Positions 1 to 6,148 of a DNA stretch of 7,411 nucleotides are shown here, piece after piece. Made by a program: the position numbers and the translations under genes. Location of the stretch: NCBI GenBank assembly GCA_040755615.1, contig JBFMAL010000055.1, positions 1 through 7,411 on the forward strand. Reading direction: 5' to 3'. Numbering within the stretch: position 1 is the first letter of the stretch; every line of letters begins with the position of its first letter. Below the pieces are notes generated by a model. That model was not told the DNA's origin and searched no databases. It saw only the letters and a list, made by a program, of their open reading frames with translations. Source of the stretch: DYEP01 sp040755615 (lineage in GTDB: Bacteria; Bacillota; Sulfobacillia; DUSP01; DYEP01).

Positions 1-113
1 AGCTCGTAGCGCTGGCGCCCCGGAGGCATGCGGCAGTAGTCATCGTAGGTGAGGCGCAAAGAGGGCGGGATGTACTCAGGCGTCGCTTCGCCAATGCGGT
101 CGGGCCCGGTCAT
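1..113 (-). CDS. Uma2 family (DUF820) PD-(D/E)XK nuclease, N-terminal part only
   Basis: The gene runs off the left edge, so only the first 37 codons are visible. The product begins MTGPDRIGEATPEYIPPSLR and continues LTYDDYCRMPPGRQRYEL. The pattern 'LTYDDY...P....RYEL' is the usual opening of Uma2 proteins, where it leads into the core of a restriction-endonuclease-like fold; the catalytic residues lie beyond the window. The ATG has a GGGAGG ribosome binding site 7 bases upstream (complement of 121-126), which fixes the start. Uma2 proteins are abundant, often in many copies, in cyanobacteria, Chloroflexota and some Bacillota; their cellular role is poorly known. The family call rests on a short motif, so truncation or decay downstream cannot be excluded. 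Confidence 0.72.
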   Translation of the reverse strand, partial: MTGPDRIGEATPEYIPPSLRLTYDDYCRMPPGRQRYE

Positions 114-126
114 GTCGCTCCCTCCC

Positions 127-458
127 AACAAAACCGGTATCGTCCTCCTTGTCTCGACTCGATTCTATCACAATTGGGGCGGCCTCACCATCCTCCGATC
201 GGGTGAATAAGACATCTCGCGCCGCTTCCGCACAGATCCAGTCAGGTCGGGCCAGGCGCGTTTCTTCCCTCCTGCTTGTACGCTACCTGAGGCTCACACA
301 CGATCCACAAGAATAATGCAGGTGATAGCCGAAGACACCAGTACGCGGCCCACACTCGGCCGACAGCTTACCTGGTTGCCGGGGCTGGCGAATAGCGACG
401 GGTTCCCCGTGGCAAACTTTCCGAAGGACTTGCGGGCGGTATCCGTGTATGAGGGGAG
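127..458. other. Gene-poor stretch between the Uma2 gene and the small plus-strand gene
   Basis: About 330 bases without a supportable gene. The reading frames found here lack a start codon with a ribosome binding site or are antisense to the small gene at 471-674. It should hold the promoter of the minus-strand Uma2 gene. A TAGAAT box on the minus strand (complement of about 162-167) could be a -10 element, but the -35 region 17 bases upstream is poor, so no promoter is claimed. Confidence 0.4.
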
Positions 459-470
459 GTGTGGGCTCCT

Positions 471-674
471 GTGGCCAGCAAAGGAGAGTACATAGAAGAG
501 ATAATGAGGTTTGTCACGAGGCATAAAGAATCCCAAGCCACGAGGGCGGTGTTCGGTCGCATCCTTGGGCGCTACGACATGGAGGTCAGCGCCGAGTCTC
601 TTCAAGAGCTAAAGGACGGTTTAGACAGGGCGAGCGACGAAGAAGTCGAATCGCTTTACTACATAGTGCGTTGA
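471..674 (+). CDS. Small hypothetical protein, 67 residues
   Basis: I do not recognise this protein. It is short, charged and probably all-helical. The middle contains GRILGRYDMEV and the C-terminal half SAESLQELKDGLDRASDEEV, then ESLYYIVR, which reads like an acidic amphipathic helix. There is no signal peptide, membrane segment or metal-binding motif. The start is uncertain. GTG at 471 has GGGGAGG 11 bases upstream and is preferred. GTG at 459 would overlap that ribosome binding site, and ATG at 504 has only a weak AGAAGAG upstream. It stands alone between the Uma2 gene and the convergent deformylase gene, so context gives no clue to function. Sensible composition and a good ribosome binding site support a real gene, but chance is possible at this length. 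Confidence 0.45.
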   Translation: MASKGEYIEEIMRFVTRHKESQATRAVFGRILGRYDMEVSAESLQELKDGLDRASDEEVESLYYIVR

Positions 675-718
675 GACGTTTCTGATATCAACATCGAGAA
701 GCCCCCAACTTCTGCCCT

Positions 719-740
719 CGGGCCCATCCGTATGAGCCCG
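719..740 (-). terminator. Stem-loop downstream of the deformylase gene, possible terminator
   Basis: In the minus-strand transcript CGGGCTCAT and ATGGGCCCG pair over 9 positions, with one G-U wobble, around a 4-base loop. On the plus strand the same position is a C-A mismatch, so the hairpin is stronger in the deformylase transcript. It begins about 30 bases beyond the deformylase stop codon. No U-run follows, so this may be a 3' end stabiliser or nothing functional. Confidence 0.3.
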
Positions 741-771
741 GCGGTTGCACGGACCTTGCGGGCCAGCTCTC

Positions 772-1287
772 CTACCCGGTTGTCGCATTGTCCAATCCGT
801 AGAGCTGGGCGCGGAGCGCGAACGACCTGCCGTCGATGGCCCGGGACACAGCGAGCACTCCGTCAAGATGGTCGCACTCATGCTGCAGCAACTCAGCTAG
901 ATCTCCTTCGAGGTCCATGTATCTCTCGTTCCAGTTCATGTCCCGGTATAGCAGGCGGCATCTCCGGTGCCGCAATACCCTGACCAGGAGGTCGGGAAAG
1001 CTCATGCAGTCGTCCCAGACCTCCATCATCTCGACGCTCTTCATCGTGAGCACCGGGTTGATGAACGCAAGAGGCTCATCAATTCTCATGCATACCAGGC
1101 GCTTCATCACCCCTATCTGAGGCGCGGCGATAGCCCGACCTCGCCCGTATCTCTTCCTAAAGTCCATCAGCGTGTCATGCAGGTCCTCTATCACGGCTCC
1201 GATGGGGTCAAGCTCCCACGTCTCAACTTCGGTCGACACTTCGTAGAGCTGCGGGTTACCCAGCAACAGTATCTCTCTGACGGCCAC
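772..1287 (-). CDS. def: Peptide deformylase, divergent motif-2 type
   Basis: Predicted to remove the N-formyl group from nascent polypeptides at the ribosome exit, using a metal ion. At 171 residues it has normal family length. All three family motifs are visible in order: GRGRAIAAPQIG at residues 48-59 (the GxGxAAxQ box), DDCMS at 92-96 with metal ligand Cys94, and HECDH at 136-140 with ligands His136 and His140 and catalytic Glu137. Motif 2 is normally EGC(L/M)S, so the Glu-Gly to Asp-Asp change is unusual, although metal ligands and catalytic Glu are intact. The GTG start is set by AGGGGG 7 bases upstream and by MAVREILLLGNPQL, a typical opening. No fmt or priA neighbour is seen, which fits a secondary paralogue rather than the housekeeping copy. 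Confidence 0.93.
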   Translation of the reverse strand: MAVREILLLGNPQLYEVSTEVETWELDPIGAVIEDLHDTLMDFRKRYGRGRAIAAPQIGVMKRLVCMRIDEPLAFINPVLTMKSVEMMEVWDDCMSFPDLLVRVLRHRRCRLLYRDMNWNERYMDLEGDLAELLQHECDHLDGVLAVSRAIDGRSFALRAQLYGLDNATTG

Positions 1288-1343
1288 TCCAAGTCCCCCT
1301 TGTTCCTTTGCCGGTGATTGACTTCACCCCTATCCCTCAAGCC

Positions 1344-1365
1344 TTGCCTTCGCTGCTGAAGGCAA
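1344..1365. repeat. Perfect 8-bp inverted repeat in the divergent intergenic region
   Basis: TTGCCTTC and GAAGGCAA flank the 6-base loop GCTGCT. It lies between the minus-strand deformylase gene, whose start is 57 bases away, and the plus-strand AlkZ-like gene, so termination of either is unlikely. It could be an operator or a hairpin in the deformylase 5' leader. No clear -35/-10 pair was found around it. The rest of 1288-1513 holds nothing else I can support. Confidence 0.4.
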
Positions 1366-1513
1366 TTATCCTCCACCGAATCACGAATCCTGCGAGCGGC
1401 AGATCAGGCAGATTGAGAGATGGCAGCCAATTATGTTGGGTACGCGATTAGACACGGCGAGGAAGACATGGTAAAATTCGGTTGAGGGTGCGAGGTGCAC
1501 CGGGACGGAGATC

Positions 1514-2764
1514 GTGCTCCACGGTAGGAAGGTGATTGCGCTGCGAAGCGCCGGAATCACGGACGCAGTAGTCTGCATATGGCGGTCTCAAGTTGCCGCC
1601 TTTCGCTTGAGCCGCCACCTCCTGGCGATGCGCGCGCCGCGCGAATCTCTCATTGCGGTAGTGCGCGATATGTGCGGTGTGCAAGCTCAGGTGATGGCTG
1701 CTGCCCAAGTAGCGCTGTGGGCGCGGGTTGAACGCCTTACGACGGAGGATATAGAGCAGGCTCTGTGGCAAGAACGGACCCTGGTCAAGACCTGGTCCAT
1801 GCGTGGTACAGTGCATCTTTTACCGGCTCAGGATCTTCCGGTCCATGTGGGTGCTCTTAAGCGTACCCTCGTTGCCGAGGTGTGGCGCTGGATTGCCAGG
1901 CACGGGGTTAGCGCGCGAGAAGTCCAGAGTATGACCGAGGCCGTCCTCGAGGCTCTTGAGGTTGGCCCCTTGACCCGTCGCGAATTGGGTGAACGGGTGG
2001 TTCCTATTTTGGGCCCGCAGGCGAGGCAGTGGATCGAACATAGCTGGGGTGGGGGGATTAAACAAGCCTGCTTAGAGGGCCGGGTCTGTTATGGCCCCAA
2101 CCAATGACAGGAAACTACGTTTGTCCGGCGAGATCAGTGGTTGCCGGCTCTAAACGAGCTACCTGCAGGAGAAGCTGAAACTGCTTTTCTACGGCGGTAC
2201 CTGCACAGTTACGGTCCGGCCACCCCTCGGGATTTTGCGGCGTGGAGCGGGATGAAAGCCAGGGACATAATGCCAATCTGGTCGCGGCTGAGAGAAGAGC
2301 TGGCCGAGGTAAGCGTTGAGGGAAAGGCAGGCTGGGTCCTCCGTGAGGACCTCGACCTGTTACAGAAGGAAACCATCGACGACCAGCACGTGCGCTTGTT
2401 GCCGAGCTTCGATTCGTACATGCTCGGATACCACGACAAGAGCCACCTCGTCGATGAGGCGCATTACAAGGCGGTTTGCCGCAAGGCAGGGTGGTTGTCA
2501 CCGATGGTGCTCGTGGCTGGTCGTGTTGCTGGTGTCTGGTCCTACGAATACCGAGGTAGACGTCTCCGGCTGAGAGTGCAGCCGTTTGACGAGCTGCCAG
2601 CCGATGTACGCAATGGGGTCCAGGCGGAGGCGGCGGATCTAGAGCGCTTCCTGGGGGCTCTTGTGAAGTCCCCTTTCTGTAAAAAGCAGACAGGTCGGTT
2701 TAACGGAACGGCTTTGATAGTGCGGAGACAGCATTTTACAGCAAAACGAGGCGATCCCATTTGA
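1514..2764 (+). pseudogene. AlkZ-like winged-helix DNA glycosylase family gene, interrupted by an in-frame TGA
   Basis: This family (winged helix DNA-binding domain, HTH_42) includes Streptomyces AlkZ, which unhooks azinomycin interstrand crosslinks. Codons 1-197 carry the N-terminal part: GVQAQ at residues 55-59 fits the QxQ catalytic motif and SMRGTVHL at 96-103 is a family signature. Codon 198 is TGA (2105-2107). The same frame then continues QETTFVRRDQWLPALNELP and carries the C-terminal signatures LLPSFDSYMLGYHDKSHL and PMVLVAGRVAGVWSYEY. The total of about 416 codons fits a complete gene. Relatives have Gly at this position in 'GPN.GQ', so GGA to TGA by one base is the simplest explanation. 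No frameshift is needed. GTG 1514 has GGAG only 3 bases upstream; GTG 1532 is an alternative. The last 30 residues look atypical. Either a recent pseudogene, a readthrough gene or a sequencing error. Confidence 0.85.
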
Positions 2765-3771
2765 AACCTTCAATACTTAAGCCCGGGGATACTATCGGCA
2801 TTGTGAGCCCTTCGTGGGGCGGAGGGGCATTGTTTCCCCACCGCGTCCGGCGTGGTCAGGAGTTTTTGGAATCCTTGGGCTTTCGGGTGATCATGGCCGA
2901 GCATGCCCTAAGCCGGCGCGGTTGGCTTTCCGGGACCTCCGAGGAGCGGGCAGCCGACCTACACCAGATGTTCAAGGATCCACGAGTGAAAGCCATTATT
3001 GCTACTATCGGCGGGGATCACTCCTGCCACCTGCTTCCGCTTTTGGACTTCGAACTGATTCGCGACAACCCCAAGGTCTTCATGGGGTTCTCAGATATCA
3101 CGGTTCTCAGCATCGCCATTCATGTCAAGACTGATCTTGTGGTGTTTAACGGTCCATCCTTGATGGCAGATCTGGCCGAATACCCGGAGCCGTTGCCATA
3201 TACCCGAGAGTATCTCCTCAAGGCTTTGATGCGCCCCGAGCCAATTGGGGTTGTAACGTCGGCGCCAGCCTGGACCGACGAATTCCTGGACTGGGGCACG
3301 CGGGCTGATCTTACGCGTCCCCGCAGGCTACAGCAGTCATCCGGCTGGATCTGGCTGAAACCAGGAAGGGCCACCGGGCGGCTAATCGGCGGGTGTTTGG
3401 AATCTTTGGAGCATCTGCGGGGAACGCCCTATTGGCCTGATCTTTCAGGGGCAATACTCTTCCTGGAAACCTCAGAGGAAAAGCCCAGCCCGGCGCGGAT
3501 CGATGCTATGCTGATGGACTATGAGAACATGGGCGTCCTGGGCAGCATCAACGGCCTGCTGTTTGCCAGGCCTTATGGTTATAGTGCAGATGAGGTGCGG
3601 GAACTGCACGGAGTAATCCTGGAGCGGACACGACGCTACGACTTCCCGGTCATTGCGGACATGGACTTCGGGCACACCTCACCGATGTTGACGCTGCCCA
3701 TTGGGGTTCAAGCCGAGATTGACTCGACCAGCGAGCACTTCGTTATTAGTGAAGCGGCAGTTGAGGCGTGA
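2761..3771 (+). CDS. S66 family peptidase, MccF-like / LD-carboxypeptidase
   Basis: Serine peptidase of 336 residues, normal for S66. Members are muramoyl-tetrapeptide LD-carboxypeptidases, which recycle cytoplasmic peptidoglycan peptides, or MccF, which cleaves the toxic aminoacyl-nucleotide of microcin C. The N-terminus LKPGDTIGIVSPSW is typical. The triad can be placed: Ser111 in MGFSDIT, Glu236 in ILFLETSEE and His305 in DFGHTSP. The Ser-Glu and Glu-His spacings (125 and 69) nearly match those I recall for E. coli MccF (S118, E243, H311), favouring the MccF-like branch. There is no signal peptide, so it should be cytoplasmic. The TTG start overlaps the stop of the upstream gene (TTGA), with GAGG 9 bases upstream, suggesting translational coupling. 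No microcin C synthesis genes are visible, so the substrate remains open. Confidence 0.9.
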   Translation: MKPSILKPGDTIGIVSPSWGGGALFPHRVRRGQEFLESLGFRVIMAEHALSRRGWLSGTSEERAADLHQMFKDPRVKAIIATIGGDHSCHLLPLLDFELIRDNPKVFMGFSDITVLSIAIHVKTDLVVFNGPSLMADLAEYPEPLPYTREYLLKALMRPEPIGVVTSAPAWTDEFLDWGTRADLTRPRRLQQSSGWIWLKPGRATGRLIGGCLESLEHLRGTPYWPDLSGAILFLETSEEKPSPARIDAMLMDYENMGVLGSINGLLFARPYGYSADEVRELHGVILERTRRYDFPVIADMDFGHTSPMLTLPIGVQAEIDSTSEHFVISEAAVEA

Positions 3772-3783
3772 TTGTCTCGAATG

Positions 3784-3809
3784 CGCTGCGCGAGTTAACC
3801 GGCGCAGCG
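3784..3809 (+). terminator. GC-rich stem-loop after the peptidase gene, possible terminator
   Basis: CGCTGCGC and GCGCAGCG form a perfect 8-bp stem with a 10-base loop, starting 13 bases beyond the peptidase stop. A nested alternative, AACCG/CGGTT, shares the right arm. No strong T-run follows, so it is a weak candidate intrinsic terminator, but the position at the end of the two-gene unit is right. Bases 3810-3988 hold no gene I can support. Confidence 0.4.
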
Positions 3810-3988
3810 GTTCAAAGAAGGCTTGGGCTCTACACTCGTGAGGCTGAGTTAGAATGAACATCTCGAAAGATAACGAAAGACATTATAGGGTCATGGTGAG
3901 CGGTTTTTCGGCTGTGCCAGCGCTGAGCGAAGTGCATGATGCGCCATACTTAGTGTCCGCAATTCGTGCCAACCGTCGATGTAAACAG

Positions 3989-4017
3989 TTGACTTGAATT
4001 ACAGGCTCAGCTATGAT
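3989..4017 (+). promoter_or_regulatory. Sigma-70/sigma-A type promoter for the Phd-PIN operon
   Basis: TTGACT (3989-3994) and TATGAT (4012-4017) are separated by exactly 17 bases, each one mismatch from consensus. It lies 39 bases before the antitoxin ATG, with transcription expected to start near 4024. This is the best promoter in the window. Confidence 0.75.
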
Positions 4018-4019
4018 TA

Positions 4020-4039
4020 ACGTAGTTACACGTAGTCAC
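4020..4039. repeat. Tandem 10-bp direct repeat at the expected transcription start, candidate operator
   Basis: ACGTAGTTAC and ACGTAGTCAC are adjacent and differ at one base. Two copies one helical turn apart, just downstream of the -10 box, could bind an antitoxin dimer on one face of the DNA. Phd/YefM antitoxins usually autoregulate by binding operators at their own promoter; the link here is inferred from position only. Confidence 0.4.
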
Positions 4040-4056
4040 ATAATGGGGTGGGAACC

Positions 4057-4344
4057 ATGGAATCAGTTCGGGTCAGCATAAGAGAGACTAAAGCCCACTT
4101 GAGTAGGCTTCTGAAAGAGGTCCGTCGAGGAACTGAAGTCATCATAACTGATCGAGGAATTCCTGTCGGTAGAATCGTCCCGGTTTCGAAGCAGGCCCTT
4201 TCGGTCGCGGAGCGGGTGAAGGAGCTGGAACGGCGGGGCTTGATTGAGTCACAGCGAGCGAGGCCTAAGATGGATGAAATCATACCTCTTCCCGTCCCCC
4301 CAGGTCTGGCCCAGAAGATGCTGCAGGAGGACAGAGAGGGATGA
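4057..4344 (+). CDS. Phd/YefM family antitoxin
   Basis: A 95-residue protein with the classic Phd/YefM N-terminal DNA-binding fold: VRVSIRETKAHLSRLLKEV, then RRGTEVIITDRGIPVGRIVPV, covering roughly residues 4-44. The C-terminal half is charged and Pro-rich (SVAERVKELERRGL, then IIPLPVPPG), as expected for the flexible segment that wraps and blocks the toxin. Its role is to neutralise the PIN toxin encoded next and to repress the operon. ATG at 4057 is chosen because the fold starts three residues later and a G-rich ribosome binding site (GGGGTGGG) lies 4 bases upstream; GTG 4048 would add three residues. The stop overlaps the toxin start (ATGA). The promoter and tandem repeat just upstream suggest autoregulation. 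Confidence 0.92.
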   Translation: MESVRVSIRETKAHLSRLLKEVRRGTEVIITDRGIPVGRIVPVSKQALSVAERVKELERRGLIESQRARPKMDEIIPLPVPPGLAQKMLQEDREG

Positions 4345-4775
4345 TGAGGCCCGACTTGCCCGTGGTGTACTGGGATGCCTCGGCCATTGTGTCCGTACTG
4401 ACCGCTGACGCTCACCACGAACAGGCCAGGAAGTGGTATGAAAATGAAGCGGTCCATCTTCTATCCACGTTGTGCTATGCCGAAACGTTGGCGGTGTTGT
4501 TGCGCCTCAAGCGCGAGGGCTTCATAGGCGAGGAACAGCTCAGCAAGGCATGTGAGGCTTTGGATTCCCAACCGTGGCGCCTGGTAGCAATTGACCCGGA
4601 ACTGGAGGATCTCAAGAGCTTGGCTGTGAAGTGGTTCCTCAGAGGTGCGGACTTGTGGCACCTCGCACTGACTGCAGCGCTGGCAAGGGAGTTCCCTGAG
4701 ATTGTGCTCCTGACCTTTGACCAGAAGTTGCGACAGGCTGCCGAGGGAGAGGGGCTGGCAGGAACCACGCAATGA
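4341..4775 (+). CDS. PIN domain toxin, VapC-like ribonuclease
   Basis: A 144-residue single PIN domain, the usual VapC size. PIN toxins cut RNA, commonly tRNA or rRNA, with Mg2+ held by acidic residues. Four are in expected places: Asp12 in VVYWDASA, Glu48 in CYAETLAV, Asp104 in RGADLWHLA and Asp127 in LTFDQKL, so the active site looks complete. The start ATG overlaps the antitoxin stop by ATGA. GGAGG lies 10 bases upstream, and a second ATG follows immediately at 4344. The stop codon in turn overlaps the ATG of the TOTE remnant, again by ATGA. The three frames therefore form a coupled chain under the promoter at 3989. The Phd/PIN pairing is common. The RNA target cannot be read from sequence. 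Confidence 0.92.
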   Translation: MMRPDLPVVYWDASAIVSVLTADAHHEQARKWYENEAVHLLSTLCYAETLAVLLRLKREGFIGEEQLSKACEALDSQPWRLVAIDPELEDLKSLAVKWFLRGADLWHLALTAALAREFPEIVLLTFDQKLRQAAEGEGLAGTTQ

Positions 4776-5630
4776 AGCCCGGCAAAACAACAGCACGGGC
4801 CAATGTGTTACAGGCCCAACTTCAAGAGGCCTTAGCCGAGTGCGCCAGGTTAAGGGAGGAAAACGCCCGTCTAAGGGCGCTTCTGGGGCTGCCTTGCGAG
4901 GCGGTGGCGCCGACGGGACCGACCTCTATTGCTGTACCTCCCGCCCCAGATCCTGTGACTGGCGATTCGCCCGTGGAAGCCAAGATTGCTCTATTCCGTA
5001 ATCTCTTCCGTGGACGTGAAGACGTCTACGCAGCCCGGTGGGAGACAAAGAAGGAACGATGTCCTGGAACTCCTCGAAACCCATGGCATCGAGGTGGAGG
5101 TGGTTGACGAACGCTTTCCAGGTGCACCGATCGACGTTACCTTCCAGGGAAGACTCACACCATCCCAACAGGAGGCAGCACAAGCGCTGCTAGTTCATGA
5201 TATCGGGATTCTGTCCGTTACCACGGCCTTCGGCAAAACCGTGGTGGCTACCTGGCTGATCGCCGCGCGCAAGGTCAACACTCTTGTATTGGTCCACCGG
5301 CGGCAGTTGATGGACCAATGGCGGGAGCGCTTAGGGACATTTCTTGACATGCCGCCTGGAGCTATCGGCCTTATCGGTGGAGGCAAGAACGCGCCGACCG
5401 GCCTAATCGACATCGGTATCATCCAAGGCGTGAACCGTAAGGGAGAGGTCAAGGACATTGTTGCTGACTACGGGCAGGTTATTGTCGATGAGTGCCACCA
5501 CATTTCGGCGTTCAGCTTCGAGCAAGACCCCGACCCTGTAAGCCAGGACGCGACGATCATTTGTTCACTTGTTTGCCACGACGGGCGTCACTCCTTCAGG
5601 AAGGTCTTGATATCAAGCGCGATCCGTTAG
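4772..5630 (+). pseudogene. TOTE conflict-system primase/helicase protein, remnant with internal deletion and truncated C-terminus
   Basis: Intact TOTE proteins join an N-terminal coiled coil, an archaeo-eukaryotic primase domain and a superfamily-2 helicase, and are thought to act in defence. Here residues 12-39 form the coiled coil (LREENARLRALLGL), followed by SPVEAKIALFRNLFRGREDV and YAARWETKK, the known start of the primase domain. Near 5053 homology jumps to another frame: NDVLELLETHGIEVEVVDER, LTPSQQEAAQALL, Walker A TTAFGKT (5220-5240), LVLVHRRQLMDQW and Walker B DECHH (5487-5501). The primase core is missing. After SAFSFEQ (ending 5525) similarity fades and a stop comes at 5630, so the second helicase lobe is gone. 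The frame change at the junction means one polypeptide is not made. ATG 4772 overlaps the PIN toxin stop. Family assignment is confident; the junction position is approximate. Confidence 0.85.
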
Positions 5631-5632
5631 AG

Positions 5633-5661
5633 TTGTTGGCATCGGTTTGGTGTGCTATAGT
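5633..5661 (+). promoter_or_regulatory. Candidate promoter of the MntA-HepT operon
   Basis: TTGTTG (5633-5638), a 17-base spacer, then TATAGT (5656-5661). The -10 box is one base from consensus, but only the first half of the -35 box matches. It begins 2 bases after the stop of the TOTE remnant and lies 64 bases before the mntA-like ATG. The -10 box falls inside the inverted repeat at 5655-5669. Confidence 0.45.
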
Positions 5662-5669
5662 AACTATAG
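5655..5669. repeat. Perfect 7-bp inverted repeat over the -10 box, candidate operator
   Basis: CTATAGT and ACTATAG are exact inverted copies separated by one A. The site overlaps the proposed -10 element TATAGT and lies 56 bases before the mntA-like start codon, where a dimeric repressor, possibly the toxin-antitoxin complex, could block transcription. Chance is possible because CTATAG is itself a palindrome. Confidence 0.4.
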
Positions 5670-5725
5670 GGTTCGCCTTTGCAAGAATAGTATGGAATCA
5701 CACAAGGCATGGGAGGCGGAGTTCC

Positions 5726-6148
5726 ATGTCCATCGCCGGGAATTCCTGGGGCGAAGATATCAAACGTTACCTTGAAGCCCACCCCAAGGTTGTACTGGCT
5801 TTCTTGTTTGGATCGTTTTCCAGGGACAAGGCCAGGGCTGGCTCGGACGTGGACGTGGCGGTCTACCTTGCATCCCCTTACTCTAGTCACGATGTGACTG
5901 ATATCTGGAACCATCTCGAGGATCGCGCCCACCGGGACGTTGATCTGGTGGTGTTAAACGACGCGCCGCCCGGGATCTCGTGGGCGGCTATGAAGGGAGA
6001 GATCCTGGTAGACAAGGACCCCAAGCTTCGCCTTGAACTGATGCTCGAAAGGTCGGGCGAGGCCGAAGACTTCCGCGAATTCCAGATGGGCTTTTGGCGC
6101 GAAAGGGCCCGCCGCTGGAGGGATAAAGGTGTTGGACCTGTCACCTGA
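5726..6148 (+). CDS. mntA: MntA-like antitoxin, minimal nucleotidyltransferase
   Basis: A 140-residue MNT-domain protein. In characterised MntA/HepT pairs the MNT protein transfers AMP groups to a tyrosine of the HEPN toxin and so inactivates it. The nucleotidyltransferase signature is complete: FLFGSFSRDKARAGSDVDVA with Gly29-Ser30 and metal ligands Asp41 and Asp43, then the third carboxylate Asp73 in DVDLVVLN. The ATG is chosen because GGGAGG lies 9 bases and GGAG 4 bases upstream; the frame stays open further left but enters the TOTE remnant without similarity. The 3' end overlaps the HepT gene by 20 bases, so the two are tightly coupled. A promoter and an inverted repeat lie upstream. The C-terminal tail FWRERARRWRDKG is basic and probably helical. 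Confidence 0.92.
   Translation: MSIAGNSWGEDIKRYLEAHPKVVLAFLFGSFSRDKARAGSDVDVAVYLASPYSSHDVTDIWNHLEDRAHRDVDLVVLNDAPPGISWAAMKGEILVDKDPKLRLELMLERSGEAEDFREFQMGFWRERARRWRDKGVGPVT

Noticed and set aside
76..282. Open minus-strand frame with protein-like text (RPDWICAEAARDVLFTRSED)
   Set aside because: No ATG, GTG or TTG near its beginning and no ribosome binding site. It runs out of frame through the Uma2 start. Could be a gene relic, but there is no family to support it.
1191..1376. Second minus-strand frame overlapping the deformylase start
   Set aside because: It is a shadow of the deformylase gene in another frame, with no family resemblance.
1420..1485. Short frame MAANYVGYAIRHGEEDMVKF with an ATG, upstream of the AlkZ-like gene
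   Set aside because: Only 21 codons and only a weak GAGAG beside the ATG. It could be a leader peptide, but nothing beyond appearance supports it.
2105..2107. TGA as selenocysteine or as a genome-wide Gly or Trp codon
   Set aside because: Most other genes here end in TGA at sensible places, including both toxin-antitoxin pairs, and no selenocysteine insertion hairpin or Cys-containing homologue position is evident.
3854..3997. 47-codon plus-strand frame starting MNISKDNERHYRV
   Set aside because: No convincing ribosome binding site, no recognisable family, and its end overlaps the strong promoter of the next operon. Likely chance.
4020..4039. Tandem repeat as a CRISPR fragment
   Set aside because: The units are only 10 bases, adjacent without spacers, and sit at a promoter.
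5492..5725. N-terminal extension of the mntA-like frame into the TOTE remnant
   Set aside because: The MNT fold starts after ATG 5726, which has good ribosome binding sites. The upstream part is antisense-free but unlike any MNT protein and includes the promoter.
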